DNA of 64,000 bases from Serripes groenlandicus (taxonomy: Eukaryota > Mollusca > Bivalvia > Cardiida > Cardiidae). The notes beneath the pieces are model-generated. The model was not told the DNA's origin, did not search any database, and saw nothing but the letters and a program-made list of their open reading frames with translations. Positions 23,101-35,100 of the stretch are shown piece after piece (position 1 is the stretch's first letter; each line of letters begins with the position of its first letter). The position numbers and the translations under genes were made by a program. The stretch covers positions 31,111,127 through 31,175,126 of the forward strand of contig JASEVX010000005.1 in NCBI GenBank assembly GCA_031761405.1, in the 5' to 3' direction.

Positions 23101-26100
23101 GCGGGCTGTCAAACCAGGGGTTTTGAGTTTGAATTCCAGCTCGGCCAACATTCTTTGACGTTTGACAAAAGTCACTGACAAGCGACATTCGTCTTTCACC
23201 AATGGGCTTACAGTCTGTGGAATAGCCGTCAGTTGCTTGGAGAGTATGTTGTGTGAGAAAGAAACTGATTGCTGTGATATGACTGAAAAATTGTTGTGAA
23301 GCCCCCATTCAATCAAATAAACTCTTCCCCATGTACAGTAAAAATCTCTAGCATCCAGGTAAGAAGATGGAAAGTGTCTATTTATGAATGTATGATTAAC
23401 CCTTTCCCACATACAACATATCTGCAGCAGACAACTTTGAAAACATTTAGAAAAAATTATGAAAAATTAGTGAAAAGGGTTGAACATTTTGTGGCAAAAG
23501 GAGTAATTGCTTGTTTTGGGCAATTTCTCCTTTTGTCAAAAGTTGTCTGCTGTAGAGGCGTTCCAAAAGTGTCTATATGTGGGAAAGGGTTAAAACATTG
23601 TCACTGTTAAGGCAAAATGAGAAAAATTCTCATTATGAGCAATTTCTCCTTTTACCACAATGCTGCAGTCTTTAGACGTTCCAGATCAGACATACATTTC
23701 TTGACACATTTCCCAAGGTGACGTGATGTGCTACAGTCATTAACCCTTTCCCTCATATAGACGCTTTCTGACGCCTCTGCAGCAGATGGCTTTTTGAAAA
23801 CCTAGTGACAAAAGAAGAAATTGCTCAAAACGAGCAATTTCTCCTTTTGCCACAATGTTTTCCACTTAAAGTCATAGGTTATCCATTCAATTATAGAGAT
23901 TTTCTATTTTTTGACAAAATATGTTCAAAGTCGTCTGCTGCAGAATGGTCGTATGAGGGAAAGGGTTAAAAAATGCTGTACTAACTAGGAAGATAAGAGT
24001 GGGAACTAATATTGATTTATATGAGCTGTGTCTGTTGAGTGTTGGATCTGCGAAAAAGGGAAGAATCCGCTGAGCCCCTGCAGTCTCATCAGTCTCATCA
24101 GTCACTGCGTATAGGGGTTTCGAAAAAAAACAAAGAAAGAGAAATGTAGCCTCTCAAGTTGTCTATTAACTCTTCCCCATAACGAGAGAATCTGCAGCAG
24201 ACAACTTTGAAAACACTTAACCCAAAATGTAGAAAATCTAAATAAATGAACGTATGATTAGAATATAATTGAAAACATAATGTTTTTCAAAAGTTGTTGG
24301 CGGCAAATGCTCAAAATGTGTCGGCTTGTTAGAAAGGGCTAACTGTCTCCCGCATTCTACAAATCCTTTACGATATATGTGTTCTCCACTAACTGTAGTG
24401 TCGAAAAGGGGTCTATCAATACAACCGCAAGGGTATATATACTAGTGGTTCCCTCTCAGTAGCTTCGAGCAGACAGAAACCGGAATCTCAGTGATAAGTA
24501 ATGATTTGATTACAGAATCTGCCAATCAATACTGGAAATCCATAGACACCTGGAGAACAGTGGCAGGTTTAATCTCGAAAATAAAAGTGATTTGATTGCT
24601 AAAATAAATCAGTATTATTGGCTAGGGTTGACATGAGCAATCTCTACATATGCTGCAATGTCTTTAAAGCTTGTCTCTTTGCAACTGGTCAAAATGCGCC
24701 TGCACTTGAAAAATGTCTTATCCTGTCCTTATTTACATACATGTATGTATACAGAGCTAGATAAGGGGCATTTTTCATGTTCTAAAATCCTTATTTGACA
24801 TTCAAACCCTATGTTATGGGTACTCAGTGAGACGATTCTTTTGAGTAATCACAACATAGGATTAATAGTAATAAGATAAATATTTTTGGGGAAAAAAACC
24901 TGTTCCCTCCCTCTTATCTAGTCCTCTATGTATATTTGTTACAGGAGTGTCCACTGGGTGCTCTCCACCTATATCCAGATTGACTTTGTGCTGCAATGGT
25001 TGAAGATGGTCCAGTTTTTAGTCATGTGTCATTTTTACTGGACACTAGCTACTAGGGCTCTTAGACGAGAAGTATGGACAAAAAGGTTTGCACCCTATCT
25101 TTTACCTATAATATAGGTTTACTGGATATGATATTGTTTTAAGATATTTTGTAAGAAAAATGAACAAAAAATAATTGTTACAAAAATAGGTCAAACTCTT
25201 GATTGAATCCCCTTTTTCACCTGCAGATTCATTTTGACGCAATATCAGCAGACGATATTTGAAAACATTGTGGCCAAAGGTGAAATTGCTCATAATGAGC
25301 AATTTCTCCTTTGGCCACAATGTTTTCAACTTTATTTAACAAGTAAGCTATCTTTTTTTCTTTTTTTTTTTAAATGTTTGCTGCTTTTAAGCAGTATTTC
25401 CCTTTTTCAAACAATGTTATCAAAAGGCTTCTGGGGCAAAGGTGCCTTATAAATTTTTCATATCGGGTAAATGATTAAAATATACACTGACAGTTTATTA
25501 TAGTCATAAAAATATATGATACCCTGGGCAAATTGGCTGTACATATCTCGTACTCATGAATAATTTATGAGGTGAAATGAAGCCTTTTGATTTGGCCGCA
25601 TGACACAAACCTTTTGCGATACTAAAATTACAGTGTTGTTACGGAGGAAATCGTGGTGCATGCTTTACGAAATTTCGCTTGCCAATTTGCCCAGGGTATC
25701 ATATATTTTATGAGTAGCCTGGGTACCGAGGATGATAGTAAATGTAAGAAGCATTTTTCAATTGATTTCTTTTTTCAAGAAGTCCTGAAATGATCTTATT
25801 TTCAGAGTGGGAAATACATTGAAAAAGAGGAAACCATTTCATCAGTAGAAATTGATTTAAAAATGTTTTTAAAACGTGAAAGATGGGGAACAAAATATTT
25901 GATGTTTTATTTCAGATTTCTAGTTCCATTCCTGTCTCTAGCAGGGGCCTATTTCACCATTGTGACTGTACTAGGGATAATCAATATGAAAGATACTTAT
26001 GTAGAATGTTTGGGTAAGTAAATTGTCCTTCAGATGTAAAAAAAAAAATCCAAACATAATAACAATTTCGATTCACTGATACAGACTCATTTGTGGCAAA

Positions 26101-29100
26101 CAACTAATATACATTTTGTAAGATGGAACAACTCATCTGCAGACTAATTTTGAAAACATTGCAACTTAAGAAGAAATTGTTCGTGATTTCTCAATTTGCC
26201 TCTATATAAACAGTATAGTTGCATCGAGTTCTTTTATACTTTTTTTGACTCATACCCCTTTCCTGCATACAACAAATCTGCAGTAGACGTCTTAGGAAAT
26301 ATCATGTTAAAAAATATTGTTAATTTATCAATGAAGGTTTAATCGTTGAAAATTTGAAAACATATTCCTTTTGTCACAATGTTTTCAAATGTCTGCTGCA
26401 GAGGCATCAGAAAGCATCTTTATATTGACAAGGGTTAACATTATCATATCTCATTATAAAACTGTATTTCATTGAGTCTGCAGGAGACAAGTAAACATAG
26501 TGGTAAAAGGAGAATTCTTTTCATTCTTTTATATCAATTTTTACTCATCAGAAAGCGTCTGTATGTGGGAAACGGTTGTCATTGTCATATAACCATCTGT
26601 TTATAAAACTGTCTTTCATTATGCCTGCAGGAGACAAGTAAACAAAGTGGTAAAAGGAGAATTCTTTTCCTTCTTTTATATCAATTCTGACTTTTGTTTG
26701 CTCTGCTGAGTATTGTGGTGCTCAACAGGATGGGCTATTGTTTTCAACTTTGTATTTAGTTCCATACTTCCAATTTGAAAGCAGATGACTTCTCTCAGGT
26801 AAAAGGTTAACCCTTTCCCTCATACAGCAATTCTGCAGCAGACGACTTTGAACGTATTTTGTCAAAAAATAGAAAATCCCCATAATTGAATGGATAACCT
26901 ATGACAAAAAGTGGAAAACATTGTGGTAAAAGGAGAAATTGCAATTTCTTCTTTTGTCACTATGTTTTCAAAAAGCTGTCTGCTGCAGAGGCGTCAGAAA
27001 GCGTCTATATGAGGGAAAGGGTTAATAGATATACAATGGATTCACTTTCTATTCCACAGAGCCCTATTGGCTGATGATGTCTTCTGCAGAGTTTATTATA
27101 GTACAGCTGTTTTGTGTGGCCGGGTTTTATATTACCCGACGACTAAATGAGATCAGTACCCTGGACTCGGTACGACGGTCACAAAAAAGAGATCTGTGGT
27201 GGTGAGATATTCTTATTTCTCTCTTGACGATGTCTTCTTGGGGATTCCAGATAAGGAGGCCATACAGCTCTTTTCCCCACGATATCTCGCTTATTATCAG
27301 ACGGAACCCTATGAAGTGGGTACTCAAAAATATTTCCTCATTGAGACAATTCTTCTGAGTACACACAACATAGGATTATGAGATTGAAAAAGGGTCTTAA
27401 CCCTTTCCCTCATACAACAATTCTGCAGCAGACGACTGTGAACATATTTTCTCAAAAAATGGAAAATCTCTATAATTGAATGGATAACCTTTGACTAAAA
27501 TGGAAAACATTGTGGCAAAAGGAGAAATTGCTCGTTTTGAGCAATTTCTTCTTTTGTCACTATGTTTTCAAAGAGCCGTCTGTTGCAGATCCGTCAGAAA
27601 GCGTCTATATGAAGGAAAGGGTTAAACACAAAAAGCACCCCCTTATCTAGAGCTCTGTATCTTCCAATTCTAGTCTCTACATGTCTAAGATATTCTATAT
27701 TTTCTTTCTACTTTAGTAATGACTTTTGAACATTACTAGAGCTCTAGGTAAGGCATATATTTAAAATTCTTAAACCTTTCCAATATACAACAAATCTTCA
27801 GCAGATGACTTTGAAAACAACTTTAAAAAACTATTTGGTCAAAATGAGAAATTCACTTTTTCCACAATGTTTTTCAAGTCATCTGCTACAGATGTGACTA
27901 TAAATGGAAAAAAGTTAACACTTTTCCACATACAGATGCTTTCTGATGACTTGAAAATGTTGTGTTGTAGCCTAGATTCTCGTATTGAATGGATTCTTCA
28001 AATACTAGTCTCTACTACAGTCTCTACAAGGCTTATGAAATTCTATATTTGCTTTCTTCTTTGTAACAATGATTGAACATTAATTTTCAATATTAGCCAA
28101 CCACTAAATTTACTAACAACAACTCTGCACTCTGCAGTTGACGACTTTGAAAATGTCAAAGCCAAAAATATGGATTTTTTTTTTTTAAAAGAAATTATTT
28201 GATTTGAAATCATTGTTGCAAAGGGAGAAATTATTCGTTATCAGCAATTTCTCATCTTGCCACTGTGTTTTCAACAGTTGTCTACTTTGAATGTGAATAT
28301 TGGTAGTGGATGCATGTTACATTTGTAATCTTCCAATAAATTGATAGTTAAAGGTGGAGATCAAAATTTTGAAATGTTGGACTTTATGCAAATATTGCTG
28401 ATAGTGAAAACAAAGTAAGTAATTAATAGTTCAAAACTATTTTGGCTGTAAATGTTGACAAACGGTCAATTGAAAGTCATGATAATTTACAAAATTTGGC
28501 TTACCGGGTAGTCTTACCTTGTAAAAATTATGCATAAACAATCAATATTTAGATGTTTATTGTACTGGAAAGTGAAATTATTACTTTAATTTTATCCAAG
28601 AATTATAATTCTAATATTTCAAGACAACTTTTGAACAGTTTTATAACTTTAACTATACTATCTTTAATCTGGAGTTCAGAACCTTTAACCCTTTCCCTCA
28701 TACGACAATTCTGCAGCAGACGACTTTGAACCTATTTTGTCAAAAAATGGATAATCTCTTTAATTGAATGGATAACCTATGACTAAAAGTGGAAAACATT
28801 GTGGCAAAAGGAGAAATTGCTCGTTCTGAGCAATTTCTTCTTTTGTCACTATGTTTTCAAAAAGCTGTCTGCTGCAGAGGCGTCAGAAAGCGTCTATATG
28901 AGGGAAAGGGTTAAGCCTTTCCAACATCCTGACATAAGTTGTTGACACATCTGCAGCAGAGCCTTTAGAAATTATTGTGGCAAATTGAGAAATTACTCAA
29001 ACTGAGCAATTCTTTCTTATGCCAAAATGTTTTCAACTTTATTCAATAGGTACACTTGCAGATCTTTTTCATATTTAAGCCAAGGTTCCAAACCTTAAAA

Positions 29101-32100
29101 TTTGGATTAATTTTATATGCAGTCATGCTTATCTTCATTCAGCAACCACACAGGAAAACAACCAAACAAGATTACTAGATTACTAACCCTTTACTTACAA
29201 CGTATCTAAAGCAGATAAATTTGAAATTTTTAAAGCAAAAAATATGGGGGGGGGGGGGGGGGGATAAAAGTTTGATATATTAATAGAGCTAAAAATCATT
29301 GCAATAAAAGGATAAATTGTTCAATTTGAGCATTATTCTCTTTTGGCAACACTATTATCAAAGTCATATGCAATTTCGAAGGAGTAAAACTAGAGGATAA
29401 AGAAGCTGTTGCTTGTTGGAGTGGCATCTCGCTATTCTCTACATTTTGATTTATTTCATATACAGCAATCATGCATGAAAATAACCAAATGTAACAGTTG
29501 ACCCTTTCCAACATACTACAAGACTGCAATAGACCGCTTTATAAACATATATATAATAAATATTGAAATCCTCGTCTCTATAAATGAAAGCATAACTATT
29601 GAATAAAATTTAAAAAAACTTTTTGGCAAAAGGATAAGTGTGTCTTCATATTGAAAAAAATTGAAAACTATTCACTTTGTTTTAACCCTTTCCATCATAT
29701 AGATGTTTTTAGATGCCTCTTCAGCAGTCGACTTTTTGAAAACATATTGGCAAAAAAAAAATGTTCAGCAATTTCTTCTTTTGTCGTCATGTTTTCAACT
29801 CTATTCAATTACTGTACTTTCATTTAGAGGGAGTTTCCTTCTTTTTTTGGGTTTGTTTTCAAATTCGTCTGCTGCAAATTTGTTGTATGTGGGAAAGGGA
29901 TAATAGTGAAGAGACAAAGTGGCTACTAAATTAATATAAATTTTAACCAATTTTAACACTAAGATATATCATGATTTAACCCAATTCTCTTTGTTTCTTT
30001 GTTGCAGTATTGTTATTGTTTTTGAGCTTTCTGCACTTGTTGGTGTTCTATATGACCTGAGTTTAAAAGTTGGTAAGTCATGTTATTGTGTTCCTTTTCT
30101 CTGTATATTCTTCCATAAACTGGAATGCATATAGCACAGCTGTGATTATTATTTATCTAGAAAGATGAATTTTACTAAAAACTAGAAAATATTACGATGT
30201 TTAATTGATTTTCTTAAATTCTTATTTGATCTCTTCCTCAATGGAGACAATTTGAATATGAGTACCTACAATATAGGGATTAACCCTTTCATAAATATAT
30301 TGGATGTATCTGCAGCAGATGACTTTTGAAAACATAATGACTAAAAGAGAAAATGCTAATTATGAGCAATTTCTCCTTTTGTCATAATGTTTTCAATTTT
30401 ATTGAATAATTAATCTTTCACTCACACAATTTCCCCAACATTTATGCCCAGATGTTAAGGTTAAAGTTAAATTTGTTTTCTGCAGATTTTTGTTCATGTA
30501 TATTATAAGTAGCTCTAGAGTGCGTGTAGCTCTTTGAGCTGCTTTTACTGCTGTTACTGGTCTGATCCTATGCTAACATATGCATTTTTAGCTCACCTAA
30601 GCACGAAGTGCAAGGTGAGCTTTTGTGATCACTCACCGTCCGTCGTCGTCGGCGTCTGTTAACAATTTCCTACAAATGACTTCTCCTACTAAACCAATGA
30701 ACAGATTTCAAAATAACTTCACAGGAATGGTCCTTAGGTAATCCTCTTTCAAAGTTGTTCAAAGAAATTAATTCCAAGTAGAACTTTGGTTGCTGCGGCA
30801 TCAGAAAAGGGGAAAATTGCCAAATCTTAAAAAATCTTCTTGTCCAAAAGTACTGGCCCAATTTAAAAATTATTTTGCACAAATGTTCCTTGGGGTACCC
30901 TCTACCAAGATTGTTCAAATATTTCCGATCCGTTGAAAAACATGGCCGCCAGGGGGCGGAGCTTATTTTCCTTATATGTGCATTGTTAAAACTTTAAAAA
31001 TCTTCTTGTCCAAAAGTACTGGCCCGATTTGAAAATTATTTTGCACAAATGTTCCTTGGGACACTCTTTACCAAGATTGTTCAAATATTTCCAATCCATT
31101 AAAAAACATGGCCGCCAGGGGGCGGAGCCTGTTTTCCTTATATGTGCATTGTTAAAACTTTAAAAAATCTACTTGTCCAAAAGTACTGGGCCGATTTGAA
31201 AATAATTTTGCACAAATGTTCCTTGGTGCACCCTTTACCAAGATTGTTCAAATATTTTTGATCCGTTGAAAAGCATGGCCGCCAGGGGGCGGAGCTAGTT
31301 TTCCTTATATGTGCATTGTTAAAACTTTAAAAATCTTCTTGTCCAAAAGAACTGGCCCGATTTAAAAATTATTTTGCACAAATGTTCCTTGGGGCACCAT
31401 TTACCAAGATTGTACAAATATTTCCAATCCGTTGAAAAACATGGCAGCCAGGGGGCGGAGCTTGTTTTCCTTATATGTGCATTGTTAAAACTTTAAAAAT
31501 CTTCTTGTCCAAAAGTATTGGCCTAAAAAAAGTAAAAACTTTGAAAACTATTGAAGTTCTATTAAATCAGGTGAGCGATATAGGGCCATCATGGCCCTCT
31601 TGTTCTTGAATTATCTTTATTATAACATTTCTCCTATTATTTTCAGCAATGGGTGATTTTTCTATTTTAGTGCAATCACATTAAATATTTTATGTTTGCT
31701 ACATTTCTAAATAAAACTGATAACATGTGCAAGATTAAGTGTTGTTAATGTCCAGAAAGGTTCTATTATACTTAATGTAGACTTGAAAATTCACAAAAGA
31801 AGGGAACATTTAATGATTGACTTATTGAAGTTTTCTGATAAAAAACAAATGATTAAATGTAAGTTGAAAGTTACAAGAAAATTGCTTAAAAAGATTGGAA
31901 AATATAATAGCCAATCAAAAGCATCAAGCCCCAAAAAAGTCATCTATCCAGATGTTTAAGTCAACATGTTCATTTCGTTCAATTAACGTTTAACCCTTTC
32001 CCACATACAGCAAATCTTAAGCAGATGGCTTTGAAAATGTCTATACCCCTAGGTATAATTACTGCAAAAAGGTTGAAAACAGTGTTGCAAAAGGAGAAAT

Positions 32101-35100
32101 TGCTCATTTGAGCAATTTCTCCTTTTGTCACAACGTTTTCAAAGGTCTTCTGCTTCAGATGCATCAAAATGCGTCTATTGGTGAGAAGGAATTAAATATA
32201 CTGGTGAATAATAGCACATTTTACTGTTCAAATATTGCGCCATTTTAAATTTGAATTCAGCTTGACAAGTTTGCTAATGATCATCAATGATAATCCTGGA
32301 TTGTAAGGTTTTACTGTCAAACCTGTGCTTAAGACCACTCTTAACTTCCTAATTACTCATTTTCTGCATTAATGACCCTGTAATGTAAGACCACCTGTGA
32401 ACAAAGACAGGATTATTCTCTTCCCATGGGTGGTCTTTAAATACAGGTTGGACTGTATATCAAAACACTAATTATATTTCTTTTCTCTTTCAGTTGGAGA
32501 TAGCGTCACTGGGTGTAGCGCAATCTTTGTAAGTAATATATTGTTTTTAAATCTCTTGTCAAAATATCCATTTGTAAACATATTTAACCCTTTCCCACAT
32601 GCAACAAACCTGCAGCAGACGACTTGTTGTAGATAAGCTGGATGTCACACACTAAGAACCTGTTATGAATGTCTGTACAGTTAGAAATATTCATAGAGCT
32701 CTAGATAAGGAGCGTATTTCATTTTCTCAAACCCTTATTTGACCCTAAAACCTGTGTTATAGGTATTCTAAAAAACATGTGAGATTATTTTGATAATCGC
32801 AACATTAGTTTCTTTAACCCTTTCCCTCATACGACAATTCTGCAGCAGACGACTTTGAACATATTTTGTCAAAAAATAGAAAATCTCTATAATTAAATGG
32901 ATAACCTATAACAAAAAGTGCAAAACATTGTGGCAAAAGGATAAATTGCACGTTTTGTGCAATTTCTTCTTTTGTCACTATGTTTTCAAAAAGCCATCTG
33001 CTGCAGAGGTGTCAGAAAGCGTCTATATGAGGGAAAGGGTTAAGTAATTAGATAGAGGAAAAGACAGGTATATGCTGTGTCTAAGCATCTCCTTATAGGT
33101 TTGTATGGTATCAGTCTTGTTTTCAAAATAGGATTGAAGTTTTCTCAAGACATATATATTACTAATATATTAGACCAAGGTCTTTTAAAAGTCAAGTATT
33201 CAATTTATATCAGTCTTGTTCTCAAAATAGGATTGAAGTTTTCTCAAGACATATTACAAATATATTAGACCAAGGTCTTTTAAAAGTCAAGTATTCAATT
33301 TATATCAGTCTTGTTCTCAAAATAGGATTGAAGTTTTCTCAAGACATATTACTATATATTAGACCAAGGTCTTTCAAAAGTCAAGAATTCAATTTAATAG
33401 TATGTCACTTTTCTTTCAGAATCATGCTCAAGACTTCTTTTCTGCAATATTCCTTGCATTTATGGTAAGGATAAACCTTTTGTATTTTATTATGTTAGCT
33501 TAATCCTTTATGCCCTACATATCAACAAAGCATAATAGGCAGTTAGTGTAAATAAATTAATTATACCCCCTTTGAAGAAGAGGGGGTATATAGGAGTCAC
33601 TGTGTCGGGCAGTCTGTCTGTCGGTCGGGCGGAAGCCATATTTTGTACGGCCTATTACTTACAAACCACTGGGTGGAATTCAATAAAATTTTACATGAAG
33701 CTTCTATACCAAAAGGAGATGTGCATATCCTAAAGGGGTTACAATATGCAGCAGACAACTTTGAAAACATCATTGTAAAAGTGTGAACAATTTCCATAAA
33801 TGAAAGCAAATATTGAATAGAGTTGAAATAATTGTGACAAGTTATGAAATTGTTCATCATGAGCAACTGCTGCAGATGTGTCAAAATATGCTGCAAGTGG
33901 GAAAGGGTTAATTAAAAATACCATATCAGGTAAACAGTTGAAGGCATTTTAAAAAAGACTTACCTGACAGCATAACTTCTTTTAGAGTTATCTGCAATTT
34001 TTTCATTTCACTTGTTCAGCAATATTCTCAATTATTTTCCAATGTATCCACTTCAATCAACTATTGGTTTCTAGTTAACTTGTCACCTGCAGATGTGCAA
34101 TGAACAATAACGATAACTATAGCATGCCTCATCTAGGAATTATTTTCCTTTTTCAAGTTGGGCCATTTTCTCAATTCTATTTCCAATGTATAAACTTCAA
34201 ACAAAATAGCTTGTGATCTGCAGATCAGCAGTGTGAGAACTATAAACCTAGCATGCCTATTTTTTTTAGTTATCTCCCTTTTCAATTTTCTCTCATATTG
34301 ACCGATATACTGACTTCAATATTAGTTTGTAGATGGCTCGGTATCTGCAGATGAACAGTGCACAATACCCACAATTCTAGCATGCATATTTTTTAACCCT
34401 TTCCCTCATAAAATAATTCTGAAGTAGACGACTTTGAACATATGTTGTCAATAAATGAAAAATCTCTATATTTGAATGGATAACCACTAAAAGTGGAAAA
34501 CATTGTGTCAAAAGAAGAAATTGCTCGTTCTGAGCAATTTTTTCTTTTGTCACTATGTTTTCAAAAAGCCGTCTGCTGCAGAGGTGTCAGAAAGCGTCTA
34601 TACGAGGGAAAGGGTTAAAGTGACTTCAATCTTAATTTGTAGATGGCTCGGTATCTGCAGATGAACAGAGTGCACAATACCCACAATTCTAGCATGCATA
34701 TTTTGTTATAGTAATACCCCTTTTGTGTGTGGCCATTTTCTCACTAATTATCCAACTTCCTGCAGGAGACACACTTCTGGTGTTCTATGGATCTCTCTTG
34801 TATACTGTTTAAACCTGACCAGTGATTTATGAAAGCTGCATTATTAAACATTTTATTAGCCAATCACCATTAATAATAATAGTCCATTTTTAGCTCTACT
34901 GGCCAAAGGCCAGAAGGGCTTATGTCGTGGTGATGTGTCCGTCGTCCGTGCGTGCGTGCGTGCGTCCGTGCGTGCGTGCGTCCGTGCGTCCGTAAACAAT
35001 TTCTTGTTAACACGATACAGTCTTCACTTTTGATTGTATCTCAACCAAACTTATACAGTAGTTAGATATCCATGAGAGCTCGGTTCCTTTCGAAAACCAG

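Noticed and set aside
30950..31480. Possible coding meaning of repeated 'atggccgccagggggcgga'
   Set aside because: It is an internal tandem unit of a Helentron-like element; frames are short and stop-rich.
34945..34991. GC-rich 'cgtgcgtgcgtgcgtcc' stretch as a CpG island promoter
   Set aside because: It is a short microsatellite inside a transposable element and is repeated in the sister copy at 43376.
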